64,000 bases of DNA from Arcuatula senhousia. Its lineage: Eukaryota > Mollusca > Bivalvia > Mytilida > Mytilidae. Below the pieces are notes generated by a model. That model was not told the DNA's origin, searched no databases, and saw only the letters and a program-made list of their open reading frames with translations. The position numbers and the translations under genes were made by a program. The stretch covers positions 28,124,602 through 28,188,601 of the forward strand of contig OZ020313.1 of NCBI GenBank assembly GCA_963971305.1, written 5' to 3'. This document shows, piece by piece, positions 26,701 through 35,723 of the stretch. How positions within the stretch are numbered: the stretch's first letter is position 1; every line of letters begins with the position of its first letter.

Positions 26701-29700
26701 ACCGCTTTTCCTTACACCATGACAATCTTTTCCGTCTGTTCACCTCTCGGACAACAACTTTTTTCTTACACACACGTCTGTTGTATCCATGTTTATGTAA
26801 ATGGTGCTGAATGGATCTTTTAGTAACTGGGTTGGGGTTGTGTTCATTAAATTTCAACGAAATGTCACTTAGAGAGGCCCTACGATTGGTTTTAACAAGT
26901 CTCTCCAACTTCCGATACGCACGTTCTTTCATCAATGTTGGTCTTCCACTGTTAGGCTTATTTTCTACAGAACCGCTGGACAGAAACTTACGAACAATGT
27001 CTTTAACTGTAGATTTTGGAATCCTCAAGACTTCCCCTATTTTCCGTCGTGAATAATAATTCATAATAATAATAATAATTTTCTTAACATCGTTTGACAA
27101 TTCTTGACTCTTCCGCCCCATCTTTTGTTTTTATTTATTTTTACCTTGACAGTTAGCAGACGACAGAAAATTGTTATTTTAAGGCCTTATCATGTGACAT
27201 GGAAAACCTTAAAATACCCTATCTTTGTCACATGGGTTGTTACGTCAGGGGACAAGGACGTTTTTAGTCTACTTTCCCTTTGCTACGTAAACATGACCGC
27301 CATTGTGACCGAATACTTTTTGCACGTCACTGTATGTCTTACATGTATACTCCGTACGTGAGTGATAAACTAGTATGGGAAAACATTTTAAAGAAAGAAA
27401 CTAAGCAGCAAAAACATTTACAGACAGAAGAATTTAACCTTTCTCATGAAAGATATCGTTTTGTCTTTCCAAGCTCCAAGCTCCCGGTAAAGGAATTTCG
27501 AATCAAACTGGTGACTCCTATATCTGCAGTGGCTGAACAAGCAGAGTCAGAGTTAAGACATCAGAAACAGAATAATAAACCATTCATCAGACCTTTCAAA
27601 GAATAGGTGAAGGAAAAGGAAAAAGAAATGTGAAAAATGACATAACACGAAAGAAAAACAACAGAATTATCAATATTTGTAAACGGATTTCATTTGGCGA
27701 ATTTTATTTTAGGAGAAAGCTTGTGACATCGAAATGTTAAAGGTTGTGTCCATATTTAGATATTAACATATGCAAATTATTTTTAATAAAATAATTAAAC
27801 ATAAATATGTTTTCATGTTTTCTTTCCTTTGATGGATGATATTATACATTAATGTTTCATTATGACCAATATTTTTGTATTATTATGTGTGTGACAACGT
27901 TAGTGTGTTAAGGGTGTTTGTGGTTAAAGTATTTATATCCGCCTTTTTTTTCGTCATTAGACCGGAAAATCCCATTTAAATAACTAAAGTTGCAAATTAA
28001 ACAATTTAAATTATTTCCGCATCTCTTAAAATATGCAAATTAGCTTTACCACAATGAGCACATTAAGAAGAAAACTCACCATATATATGAATCAATGCAA
28101 TGGTAGTATAAAGTCACAGCCCGGCCGCCCTCCCGCCGATGCCCGCCCGCGGTTACCTAGATTTTCACAAATCCGGCAATAAACACCCAATAACTTCCTA
28201 GGTTTTTTATATTTAATTACTGTTGATTAATCAGCTAATCAACAAGGGTAAATAAGTGCGTATTAAGGCTACATAATACCCTAAGGTTAATACATTTGTC
28301 TTGGCCTTGTATAATTGGTCTTACGATACCCTATTCAAAAAATTGCTCCACTGAGATCTCCCATAGAGCCCATGTTAAAAAGTGCCCTCGTCTCATAGGG
28401 ATGAGTAGTCGCACGGGTTTGAAACTGGTGCACACGAGTTTAAGTAAGAAACTGGTGTGCACGAGTTACTAACTGGTACGCACATGTTTCAAACATTATG
28501 ACATTATATTTCAGGAAACGAAACACTCTATTTAAAGACGGTACCTCTTCTACAATCGGTGTTTGAAAAAGCCGCAGACAAGGTAAGAAATAAACTATGG
28601 GTTAATAATAGATATGTAATACACGTAACAAGCAGGAACCGCTTACACTACCAGAGCATCTGAATTCACTCTTAACAAATTCACGTTCCTGACTGCTCAT
28701 TGATTGTTTTTATGTCTTTTTATTCTTTCTTTGCTTTTTCGGACTTGCAATATTGAAGAGCCCTTTGAAATTCATTTGATTCTTTATGATCAAATTATAA
28801 TCGAAATGGTTAAATATCAAAGGCGCTGAACTAACCATTTTAACCCTTAACATACCTATCTTAGTCCTGGTCGCCAGCATTCTATTTAAAAATTGCATAT
28901 ACTAGTAAACGAATTAGAAAATATACAATTTGATGAAAAAAATGAATAGAAAAGAACATTGATTCAACTGATGTTTTGAGCAAAACGTGCAGCATATTTC
29001 GTTTATGCCAATAAATATGTTGTTTATACTTCAACTATGTCCAATTAAAGGAAGAAAAAAGACACACCAATCAACAACGCCTTTCTCCTTAAGCAGGCAA
29101 ATTATCAATAAAATCACGAAAATTTTGAAAACCCATTTTAATATTCGTAAAAAATGGGTTTGTTTTATATATAGCTAAGCGATAAGATATTTTTAAAGGA
29201 TACTGAACGGCATGTAAAAGCTAAATCGTGAGACTTGTTGTTTTAATTAAGGATGCTGAGTTTTGAAAACTTCGATAAATTGGTATTAATGTTTTATTTA
29301 TAGTTTCCTGATCCGAACGGAAAATATAAAACAGCTTATGAGGCTTGGAGTAATCATCCTAGCCACAAGTAAGTCATTTTAACAGGTTTTGATGAATAAA
29401 TGCCAATAACCAGATTTGAACAAATACAATTTATATCGTACATGTACACCGAAAACCAACAAAATACTTATCTGCAGAACAACAAAAGAATATATACAGG
29501 TAACAACAAAACTGATAGGTCCAATCTCGTAAGTCCAAGAAGAAAATTGACAAATCTTAGCAAAGACATACCCGTGAAATTGTAAATCACAAGTATCAAG
29601 TTATCAATATTTCTGCCAAAAAACACTAAATTCAAAGATTTAATCAAGATATTCAATTCATATCCTTTCCGTAATAATTTTTGAAGCCAATTTTTCATTT

Positions 29701-32700
29701 CTAATGGATTGCTTTTAAATTTGTGAGCATTATAAAATACATTACCATAAAATTCAGGATGTGATATTCCTTTCACTATAAGAAAACGACGTGTACAATT
29801 AAATTTTTCAATAAGAGATCGATACTTGTGGAAGAATTTAGAAAAAGATTTAGGTTTAATTTAATTTAGGTTATGAACTACACACCAATTTTCAGGTGAA
29901 GTAGATAGGTTAACGTTGCTTTCCGTGTAAGGAAAATAATTATTTGAAAATTAGAATCGTCTCTTTTTTCAAATATTTTGTACTGAGATGACCATCCGAG
30001 TCTTATTCGAAATGCAAATCCAAAACATACGTTAAGCAAGTAGTTGTGGTGGTTTCTCTTATCTCTTGCTTCGGATGTTGTTTTGAATCCATGTAGCAAA
30101 CGAAGTGTTGTTGACAGAGAGGGCATCATCAATATATCTGCGATTTGCATTTAAGGCCTTGCTTTTTCCCTCGTGTTCTATACGTACCATCTCTTAAGGG
30201 TGTAAATACAAGTCAGCGAGAAAAGTTAGTTCCCATTGGAATGCAAACTTTTTAAATTTGTTGAAAACATTCTCTCCTCTAAATGTGACAAATATGGTGC
30301 CAATAAATAAATCAAGCGTCAATCAGACGAAAGTGTGTATATTATCAAAGGTTTTTGGGACAAAACAAACTAAGATTTGAAGAGCACAGTATGAAGACTG
30401 ACCTTTAGTACATATTATTGATATAGGGTACTTCCTGTTGGTGGAGGCAGCGACCATGTACCATTCACAGCACACTTAGGAATATCATCTATGTATCCAA
30501 AATATGCATATGTAGTAAGTAGAACATATTGCTGTTGGATGTTATATTACATGTATTAATACTGAGTAGAAAACATATGTTATTGCTTTTCACAGTCCTT
30601 GTAAAGAAGTTGAATACTATAACACAACATACTAGTAGAAGTATGGCAGTACACTATAATCAAAGGCTGGTGCAGATTTCCTGTTTTAATACTTATACAT
30701 AGCTTTCTGTTTTTTTACACCCTTAATTATTTGTTTACTCTATTTCTGTAATATCGAATGAATTTTACATTAATTATATCTTCCCTTCCCAGAAGGGGGA
30801 GGCATATTGTTTTTGTGTCAGTTCTTCTTGCAACGCTTGTCTGGGCCATAATTGTTTTTACCTTTTGATAAATATTATGATATTTGGCATTTGGATGTAT
30901 CATAAGGCAATGGGGTGTGTATCAGAATGATCTTCATTTAACCATGAATTTTAGCCTGAATGTCAAATAAATGCTATTTTTTAACTGCAAAGTGTGTCCA
31001 GGTCATATTTTTTTATCTTTTGACATTGCTATTTATCAAGTAAATGTATTATTATGAGACAATGTGTCGAGTACCAGAATGATCTTCATTTGACATTTGA
31101 CCTCAAGGCCAAATTACTAATTACATATATACAAAGTTTGTCTGGGCAATAACTTTTTTATCCTATGACAAAGGTCTTCAATAATCAGCATGAGGATGTA
31201 TCATCACGAGGAAGGTGTAGTATATCAGAATGGCCTTGACTTTTGACATCTAGGTGACATAAAGCCAATTTTATTTGCAAAGCATATCTAGGATATAACT
31301 TTTTTCAGTCTTTGACCTAGGGATTGGATATTTGACATGTGGATGTATAAAATGTATCACCATGGGAAAATGTGTTGCATACCAAATAAACCTTGACCTT
31401 TGACCTCAAGGTCAAATTATTTTCTATTTTACTGTACATACTAAATATGTCTGGGTCATATCTTCGACATAGGGCTTTGATATTTATTATAACAATGTAT
31501 CCTCACACAACGACCCCAGGGTCAAATAAATTCTTATATTATTTATATATTAGTATATTTATATTAGTTTGTCTAGATCAAATCTTGTTTATCCTTTGAC
31601 AGAGCTGTATCATTGTGAAATGGCGTGTGTGATACCAGAATGACCTTCATATGACATTGACCATTGAAAGTCATTATTAATGTTAATTTTGCATCCTAAA
31701 GTTGATCTTGGTCATAACGTTTTGAATTTTTGCCATGGGGCTTTGATATTTAGAATGAAGATGTATCATCTTAAAGCAGTGTTTCATGTTTCACATTGAC
31801 TAAACCTTTGACCTCAAGGTTGAATTTGGTTGTTTGAGATACATATAGAAAGTGGAGACATAGATTTTAGTGCTTAACCAGTTTTTACTAGTTTAATTTG
31901 TGTAATCATTTTATTATTTTCATTATTCAGTATCATACACTGGAATATAGGGATTATGATACGAGTTTTTATTTACATATTATTGTTTTCATACAATTTT
32001 TGTTTTATTTATATACTGATGCAATTTTTATTCTTTTGTTCCAATTTATGCTTTCATTCATTTCCATTTACATATAGTTTTGTTTTAAAATTTACAGAAA
32101 AACTTTTGGAGAAGTACTTCATCACCTCTATATCATTCCAAATTCGAGACGTATGACGCATTTAAGCTTATAGATCCTGAATATGAGTTTGCTAGGTCTA
32201 TGACATCCATTATCTCAGAGATAGTAAGAGATTTATCGGACTCCCTAATTATTCCGTTTGATATTGAAAATTTAGCCCGGTCCGTCAAAGGCGCTGTTAA
32301 AGACTTGGAACGTGGATATAGCGATGTCATTACAGAAAAGCAAAAATGTGGGTATTTTAAGTTTTTTAAAGAGTGTTTAAGTAATGTATGTTTGGTGATT
32401 GTGTTAGTTGCTATGTATTATGCCCCTTGTGGGCCCATGCTTTTGGTTAATCAAATAATGACACATTCATTTTGTTCTGCAAGCATGTGAAAAAAAGGTA
32501 GTCAGATAAAATAGTACTACCTTTTATTAATAAATGTTAATCATAAATATACTTTATAACATGTAAAACTTTTTTGTGGACTTTCAGTTATATTTTGTCT
32601 GTCTTTTTATTGAAACAAAATCAACAGGTCTTCGGAAATAGAAAACACGCTTTCCATGAGATGCGTATCTAACTGCGATGACATTCGCAGATATTCAATC

Positions 32701-34149
32701 AAATTTCTTGAAATGAAAATTTTCAATACGCAAAATAGTCTCACGAGGTTTCACAACAGTTAGAGAAAATTCTGGGTGTTGTTATTGAATGGTAATTCAA
32801 AGAGCGATAATTCAGTATTTTAAATGTACGTTACGTTTAATTTTTTTTTCTTTTTCATTATTGAGAGTTTTTTTTAAATTTATATATTTGGCCAAGCGTA
32901 ACTGCTGTTGGCAAGAAATATTGACAAATAAAATACCAACTAAAGACTTCAAATGTATAAAATGAGTTAGAACTTTTGTTGTATGTAAAGTATGCACTTT
33001 AAAATTTCAGCATGGCTTTCAAAGGCTGTCGAGATATTTCACGATTCTTCAATTGTATTTGCATTTTCCTTAAAAATGGACAAAAAGTAAGTATAAATTC
33101 TTTCAGAGCTATATTCGAAAATAAAGTACACTATGGTTTTCAGCATATTACAATGATGTGTGACTATAACTGTTCTTGGTGTATATTTTCTGGATCAATG
33201 TAAACACGAATAAAAGTAATTTGTCCTTAAAATAAGTAGATTAGCTTAATATTACAACCATGATTATTGAGTAAATAAGTTTCCAATTTTTTTTTCATTT
33301 CTTTTTTAGTCCCATTACAATAAGAGATTTGAATGACCGGATGCTGTGGCTTGAACGTTCATTTATTGTGGAAGAAGGACTTCCGGGGAATCCCACTTTT
33401 AGGTAGTTACATATCATCACAACAAAACCTACGACGGAAATAATTTATTATTTGTATTGTCAACAAAACTTACTTAATTAGAAATGGAAGTGGCTTTTCT
33501 CTTTAGTATTGTATTATAAAGAATGGTAAATTGCTGGGGTTTCATTTGTCAACAGAATTATGGAAGTGACTTTTCTGTTCAGTATTATATTATGAAGAAA
33601 GGAAAATTGCTGAGGTTTTCCCTTGGCCAAGGCCACAATGTTGCTCATTAAAGTTGAAAGCTTAAGGATAGATAACTTATTTTTGATATATTTGGTGTAG
33701 GGGCATAAAATTTCACTACTACCCGTCCTTATCTCTGTACTTAAACATTAAAGATATTTCAGAAACTGCTTACGGGAATAATTTGAAATGTGGCATGACA
33801 ATCTGCATGTTCTAAGTTTTTTTTTAGACTCGTCGAACTCTAACTGCTTGTTTGGGGTGATGGTCATATGTTAGAGTGAATATATTTTATAAAACTCTTT
33901 CTGATTTACAATTGTATACTTTTCTATCACTTTGTTTGAAATTGTCAATAGAATATGATTTTTTTCAGACACATATTATTTTCACCCGGAACTATTAACT
34001 ACTATGCCGGGATGTCTTTTCCTGGACTTGGTGGTATACATGAGTGTACAGAAAACAGCACAAGCACCCAATGTCACCTCGAAGTACAGAGACACGTATC
34101 GATAATTATATATCACATAATGTCAGCGGCTAAAATCTTGAAAGGATGA
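5756..34149 (+). CDS. Glutamate carboxypeptidase II / NAALADase-like M28 zinc peptidase, 17 exons, 5' partial
   Basis: Exons: 5756-5933, 8204-8311, 8902-9024, 11479-11665, 12027-12123, 12490-12576, 14208-14293, 19200-19319, 19824-19906, 20439-20502, 28515-28582, 29304-29368, 30427-30514, 32098-32347, 33011-33086, 33310-33402, 33969-34149 (TGA at 34147). Every junction has AG/GT ends and matching phase, giving about 651 codons; the human enzyme has 750 residues. Order along the protein: PRLAGTE start, protease-associated region (YARERDF, FRGNK, YSDPQDY, PGYPAN), M28 catalytic core ([28 protein letters not shown]), C-terminal helical dimerisation region. Family members are type II membrane ectopeptidases that release C-terminal glutamate from N-acetylaspartylglutamate or folyl-polyglutamate. 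The cytoplasmic tail and membrane helix must be upstream of 5756 and were not located. The exon-14 donor is GTGGGT, chosen because only it keeps phase. FOLH1, NAALAD2 and NAALADL-type paralogues cannot be told apart here. Confidence 0.93.
6368..6450 (+). repeat. GTGGAATAAGTGTACGC repeat, diverged copy
   Basis: GGATGTGGAATAAGTGAATG, CGACAAACCCTACATAAAAA and ACTTTGCAGCC. It lies in peptidase intron 1. Confidence 0.5.
6764..7165 (+). repeat. GGCCCC-hairpin tandem-core repeat, two units of 161 bp
   Basis: Opens with GGCCCC (6764) pairing with GGGGCC (6784), then a GTCCGT-rich stretch. Two core units are marked by GAATGATTTGAAACTTGGTA at 6871 and 7032. It ends with the palindrome GTGTCCCATGGACAC at about 7144. 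A degraded relative lies at 34190-34540. Confidence 0.75.
7385..7445 (-). repeat. GTGGAATAAGTGTACGC repeat, inverted fragment
   Basis: The plus strand reads TTGCCGCTTGATTGTGGGCT, GTGTCGCGTACACTTATTCC, the reverse of the front half of the family. Confidence 0.6.
8312..8901. other. Peptidase intron 2, no feature seen
   Basis: AT-rich with homopolymer runs; neither repeats nor frames stand out. Confidence 0.4.
9070..9775. repeat. CATGA-rich inverted-repeat element, interrupted
   Basis: Dense TTTCATGTGAAA-like palindromes at 9080-9290 (ATTTCTCATGAAAT, TTCATTTCACATGAAAC, TTTTTTCACGTGAAAT) and again at 9720-9775 (TTTTTCACGTGAGATGG). The middle is filled by an inverted GAGCACCTGAG repeat. It is probably a foldback element split by a later insertion. 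Confidence 0.5.
9295..9430 (-). repeat. GAGCACCTGAGTTCAC dispersed repeat, inverted copy
   Basis: The minus strand reads GGAACCGCTTACTCTTCCAG, AGCACCTGAGTTTGCGTTG and later CTCTTTCGGACTTATGACAC. It is embedded in the CATGA-rich stretch at 9070-9775. Confidence 0.65.
9968..10170 (+). repeat. GAGCACCTGAGTTCAC dispersed repeat
   Basis: Begins GCAGGAACCGCTTTC and GAGCACCTGAGTTCACTC, ends near CGGACTTTTGACAATCGAAT and ATGCCTCTTTACTTC. About 200 bp, T-rich plus strand. It resembles the very abundant mollusc SINE-like consensus known from mussel transcripts (recalled, not checked). The 65-codon frame inside it is not a gene. Confidence 0.7.
10171..11079. other. Part of peptidase intron 3, little structure
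   Basis: AT-rich. A small palindromic block at about 10783-10845 (GCCCAACACTCGCCTTAAC, GTTAACGAATGTTAAACG, TTGAGCGTAAGTTAA) may be another foldback element; otherwise nothing was seen. Confidence 0.35.
11162..11203 (+). ncRNA. Hammerhead motif with mutated cleavage triplet
   Basis: Stem I CGCCT/AGGCG, CTGATGA, stem II GTCT/AGAC and GAAA are intact, but the triplet before AGGCG reads GCC instead of GTC. This breaks the NUH rule and predicts no cleavage. The flanks (about 11080-11250) match the repeat at 57035-57215. Confidence 0.8.
12919..13089. mobile_element. Short foldback (MITE-like) element
   Basis: Ends ATTTGACGT (12919) and ACGTCAAAT (13081), with many AACGTTA palindromes between. 171 bp, no coding capacity. 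Confidence 0.6.
13497..14420 (+). repeat. Patchwork of dispersed-repeat fragments in peptidase intron 6
   Basis: 13497-13590 holds the front of the GAGCACCTGAG repeat. 13983-14078 is a module with GGTTTAGCCC, CTAGTTTAACCCCGCCAC and GCCTGCCCTAAGCCAGGA. 14080-14140 and 14345-14420 (interrupted by exon 7, 14208-14293) hold tails ending TATTGGTGCCTC. The module recurs inverted at 59515-59612. Confidence 0.55.
13786..13832 (+). repeat. Tail fragment of the hammerhead-bearing repeat
   Basis: GTAGCAAAATTTATTGTCTG then GAACTTTGTTGTCATATGTA. It begins only a few bases after the position where the ribozyme would cut, and the ribozyme itself is absent. Confidence 0.6.
14770..14811 (-). ncRNA. Decayed hammerhead motif
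   Basis: Minus-strand order: CGCCT, CTGGGGA (core altered from CTGATGA), a stem II remnant, GAAA, triplet TTC, AGGCG. Stem I and GAAA survive; the core does not. Confidence 0.55.
15895..16260 (+). repeat. Two copies of the GTGGAATAAGTGTACGC repeat
   Basis: Copies at 15898-15990 and 16153-16255 share TGTGGAATAAGT, TACGC(C/G)ACA, AATTTA, CCACAATGGAAAAC and CAGCAGCCTTCAA. Related copies: 6368-6450, 59380-59470 and, inverted, 7385-7445. Confidence 0.65.
16993..17403. mobile_element. CpG-rich MITE with CACAGGCAAAA ends
   Basis: 411 bp, flanked by TA on both sides (16991-16992, 17404-17405). The ends CACAGGCAAAA and TTTTGCCTGTG are inverted. The arms are packed with ACGTACGTCTGACGC-type motifs and so have many CpG, unlike the CpG-poor surroundings. 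The TA flanks suggest mobilisation by a Tc1/mariner-type transposase; no coding frame is credible. Confidence 0.75.
19200..20502 (+). CDS. Catalytic zinc-site exons 8-10 of the GCPII-like peptidase
   Basis: Exon 8 (19200-19319) carries the His of GNHRDAW and the bridging Asp of the SVDPMSGG segment. Exon 9 (19824-19906) carries the general-base Glu and zinc-ligand Glu of WDAEEFGL. Exon 10 (20439-20502) carries the Asp of NVDSG. With His of LYHSKFET in exon 14, all five zinc ligands and the catalytic base known for human GCPII (H377, D387, E424/E425, D453, H553) are present. The enzyme is therefore predicted to be an active dizinc hydrolase even though its substrate-pocket residues differ. Confidence 0.92.
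20912..21060. mobile_element. Foldback element
   Basis: TTTTATAAAACATCTCAAAT and CCTCAACTC on the left are mirrored by GAGTTGAGGAGAGATT and GGGATGTTTTATGG on the right. About 150 bp, non-coding. Confidence 0.55.
21930..23396 (-). repeat. AGCTCACC-type tandem-core repeat, copy B, inverted, with about 500-bp units
   Basis: Reads as the reverse of the family: CAAGAGGCTCCCAAGAGCC at the left, and a GACGAC-rich simple repeat plus TCCATGGACC...GGTCCAGGTGAGCT at the right (about 23290-23396). The core differs from copies A and C. Units of about 500 bp are marked by GGCGGCCAT near 22170, 22669 and 23170. It lies in peptidase intron 10. Confidence 0.8.
24500..24755 (+). repeat. G-rich minisatellite
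   Basis: Irregular GGGG(A/C)GGGG and GGGGGAGCGGG units. Strand asymmetry makes proline-rich open frames on the minus strand; these are not credible genes. Confidence 0.7.
25968..27332 (-). mobile_element. Tc1-type DNA transposon, 1365 bp
   Basis: Terminal inverted repeats start CAGTGACGTGCAAAAAGT on both sides and are flanked by the TA target duplication (25966-25967 and 27333-27334). The left repeat lacks about seven bases after AAAAAGT that the right one has (ATTCGGT). The element sits inside the right arm of a palindrome whose sequence resumes exactly after the TA, which confirms the ends. Confidence 0.93.
26090..27121 (-). CDS. Tc1 transposase, DD34E, 343 residues
   Basis: An uninterrupted frame of normal Tc1 length. 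The N-terminal paired-type helix-turn-helix region includes [20 protein letters not shown] and the GRP linker (NSGRPTL). The catalytic triad is FSDES (first Asp), DDNAPVH (second Asp), and [11 protein letters not shown] (Glu), with 34 residues between the second Asp and the Glu. Other family signatures: MIWGCI and SWPAQSPD. An ATT-type run codes for IIIII near residue 16, in the first helix. The enzyme cuts and pastes the element at TA sites; this copy could still be active or recently so. Confidence 0.93.
   Translation of the reverse strand: MGRKSQELSNDVKKIIIIIMNYYSRRKIGEVLRIPKSTVKDIVRKFLSSGSVENKPNSGRPTLMKERAYRKLERLVKTNRRASLSDISLKFNEHNPNPVTKRSIQHHLHKHGYNRRVCKKKVVVREVNRRKRLSWCKEKRYWTVQLHWKRVLFSDESKIVIGQDLRVYVWRKRDEGWRPDLVEARSVKPKYEVMIWGCICWHGVVTITSVNGNINAAKYISILDDNLWPVIARHFAAGGYHFQDDNAPVHRARVTQEYIAANGINGMSWPAQSPDINIIENVWLYIKRKLQTRVNFIKSKDELVREIEAIWMNITLAYIQSLYMSIPRRILNVIRLKEHLTKY
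27366..27606 (+). CDS. Unassigned frame in the outer inverted-repeat region
   Basis: After the palindrome, the frame [30 protein letters not shown] to PFIRPFKE stays open for about 80 codons to the stop at 27604. It is charged, without a recognised domain or signal peptide. It could be the last exon of a protein carried by the outer element, or a chance frame. The apparent start upstream lies in transposon and palindrome DNA, so the true 5' end is unknown. Confidence 0.25.
28630..28760 (+). repeat. GAGCACCTGAGTTCAC dispersed repeat, partial copy
   Basis: AGCAGGAACCGCTTAC, AGAGCATCTGAATTCACTC, then TTTGCTTTTTCGGACTTGC. It lies just after peptidase exon 11. Confidence 0.65.
29560..30150 (-). 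pseudogene. Decayed Penelope-like reverse transcriptase fragment
   Basis: The minus strand near 30120-30060 reads [14 protein letters not shown], closely matching [14 protein letters not shown] of the better copy at 3.04 kb. Further on, pieces equivalent to GHLSTKIYDKRDDFNFQII can be followed across several stops and frameshifts. The remainder (about 29780-29560) reads [20 protein letters not shown]. It lies in peptidase intron 12 and is clearly dead. Confidence 0.7.
30786..31860 (+). repeat. Tandem-core repeat with about 150-bp units in peptidase intron 13
   Basis: Opens with a short CCTTCCCAGAAGGGGGAGG hairpin at about 30784. Core units are marked by TCTGGG(T/C)CATA near 30840, 30995, 31141, 31288, 31450, 31573 and 31704, each with a TTGACCTCAAGGTCAAAT-like segment. 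It fills most of intron 13. Confidence 0.75.
32098..34149 (+). CDS. C-terminal dimerisation-region exons 14-17 of the GCPII-like peptidase
   Basis: Exon 14 (250 nt) runs from [14 protein letters not shown] through the fifth zinc ligand into the helical region. Exon 15 encodes WLSKAVEIF. Exon 16 encodes [11 protein letters not shown], matching the NDQLMFLERAF segment of human GCPII. Exon 17 encodes [10 protein letters not shown] and ends with KILKG and a stop. The usual glutamate-binding Lys before Tyr-Ala-Gly is Tyr here. A possible polyadenylation signal AATAAA is at 34840-34845. Confidence 0.9.
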
Positions 34150-34189
34150 AATTAAGAACCTTCGTACAAATATTTCAGTCAAGTTTTGC

Positions 34190-34540
34190 TCTGTTTCGTC
34201 CAATATTTGGAAATGGTCCGTGTAAAAATTCTTTCTAAATTTCTGTCAAATGATTTTAAATTTGAAAGACTGATTCAGTATGATAAACTAAGCGTCCTTA
34301 GCGACGATCATCTGTGTCAGATTACTACTTCCTGTTTTAGAGTTGGCTGATATGACAATTTCGTGCTTAAGTTTCATCTTACTTATCTCAGAAACCTTAC
34401 ATTTTGCATGTTTTGTACATGACAACGATTTAAAAATTTAAGCACGATGGTTCAACATGTCTTATTCGACCTTTAGATCTGTCGGCATTTTACCTTTCTT
34501 TTTGGGGCCTATACGCAAGGATGTGTGTCCGATGGTACAA
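34190..34540 (+). repeat. Degraded copy of the GGCCCC-hairpin repeat
   Basis: Contains CTACTTCCTGTTTTAGAG, TTGGGGCCTATACGCAAGGA and TGTGTCCGATGGTACAAATT, matching the core and end of the 6764-7165 element. It may be part of the peptidase 3' UTR. Confidence 0.55.
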
Positions 34541-35099
34541 ATTCTTTTTATTTTTATTTTTCAAATTGATTATTTATTTGAATTGTTTTCATTTACATCG
34601 ACTGATTTTGTTTTTGCCTATTCGAACTGTGTTATTTTCTGCCCTCTGAGTACTTATCAGTTAATGTTTACACATGCCATCATAAAATTGTATGTAATTT
34701 CATACATCCTTAAATGTTATTTCCTGATTGCTTTGATTTCAAAGATTTCAATAATTGTTTTTAAACTGTTATGTGAGATTGATTAAAATTTGCTTGCATA
34801 TACACCCATTGTTAATTTAAGTGGTCATTTTGTTGATATAATAAAATGTTGGGTCAAACTTAACATACTTTTAGTACAAATCGATCTCAAAGAAGACCAT
34901 GTTTGTTACTCATAGAGAAAGCTATTATAGATAGTCATTTTCCTCCAGATACACTGTTGCTTCCTCAAAAAAGTGTTCATGTGTCTTAGAAGATTCGTAT
35001 TCCAATGAACAAATATGGTTTCAACAAAAGTATCAAAATATATAGAATGGTGAGTTGATTCCATTCAACTCGTGAATTTTTAAATATTTATTAATTGTT

Positions 35100-35260
35100 A
35101 TTAATTTCTGTAGTTATTTTTGTTGGGTTTTTTTTTGCGTTTTCTGTTTCTTTGTGTTGTTTACATTTGTGTTAACTAGTTTTCCCTTTGCCCTTTCAGA
35201 CTTTTGACAATCGGGTAAACCATTGATACCTCTGCTTTTTCGACTTAGATTATTCACCTC
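35100..35260 (+). repeat. GAGCACCTGAGTTCAC dispersed repeat, 3' half
   Basis: Contains CCCTTTGCCCTTTCAGACTT, TTGACAATCGGGTAAACC and TACCTCTGCTTTTTCGACTT. The first half is missing. Confidence 0.65.
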
Positions 35261-35719
35261 ATTACGTTTTTTAAAACTGTTAAAATATCCAAAATATCTA
35301 TTTTTCAACTTTTTAAGCATCGTTAAGTGTGTAATGTGCACATTTTTAGACTTAAGTGATTAGTTTGTTATGTGTAGCATCGTTTGAGAAACATTGTATT
35401 TACAAACGATCCTTAGAAGCGTTGACTATTTTTAATTGCATATTGAATTCTCTACATCATCCACATCCACAATAAAGATAAAGAAAGAACAACATTTCGA
35501 ATTATTCTGTAATTCTAATTCACAAATAAATAGATACAATTTAAACTTGTATTTAAAATTAGCATAATCATGATAAACAAATATTTTCATAATCCACTTA
35601 ACGTGGTTAAGACATTGTAAGATATTTGCAGTCAGTCAAGACTTTTTCAGATACAAAACTGGTATGTACAAGAACTGTTTCAACACCATTGTTTAGAAAT
35701 TTTTTTATCAATTCTAGTT
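35261..35719. other. Spacer downstream of the peptidase gene
   Basis: AT-rich sequence without recognisable repeats or frames, before the TCCCCG element array. Confidence 0.35.
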
Positions 35720-35723
35720 TATT

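Larger units (their letters stand above)
25240..27380. repeat. Large palindrome with GGT/ACC arms, right arm split by Tc1
   Basis: The left arm from about 25245 begins CTAGTTTATCACTCACGTAC and runs into a GGT-rich tract (25375-25575). After a short spacer (about 25577-25600) come a CCT/ACC-rich tract and the inverse of the left flank (25878-25965). The remaining end, GTGAGTGATAAACTAG, lies beyond the transposon and ends at 27373. Without the transposon the arms would be about 350 bp. The poly-Val, poly-His and poly-Thr frames here come from the trinucleotide tracts. Confidence 0.85.
23569..28404. mobile_element. Unidentified element or region bounded by about 160-bp inverted repeats
   Basis: The left arm 23569-23731 and right arm 28252-28404 are near-perfect reverse complements (for example CATGGGCTCTATGGGAGATC left, GATCTCCCATAGAGCCCATG right). 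They enclose 4.5 kb within peptidase intron 10; the right arm ends 110 bp before exon 11. Contents: G-rich minisatellite, GGT/ACC palindrome, Tc1 transposon, and an unassigned frame at 27366-27606. No transposase for this outer element was found. Confidence 0.7.
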
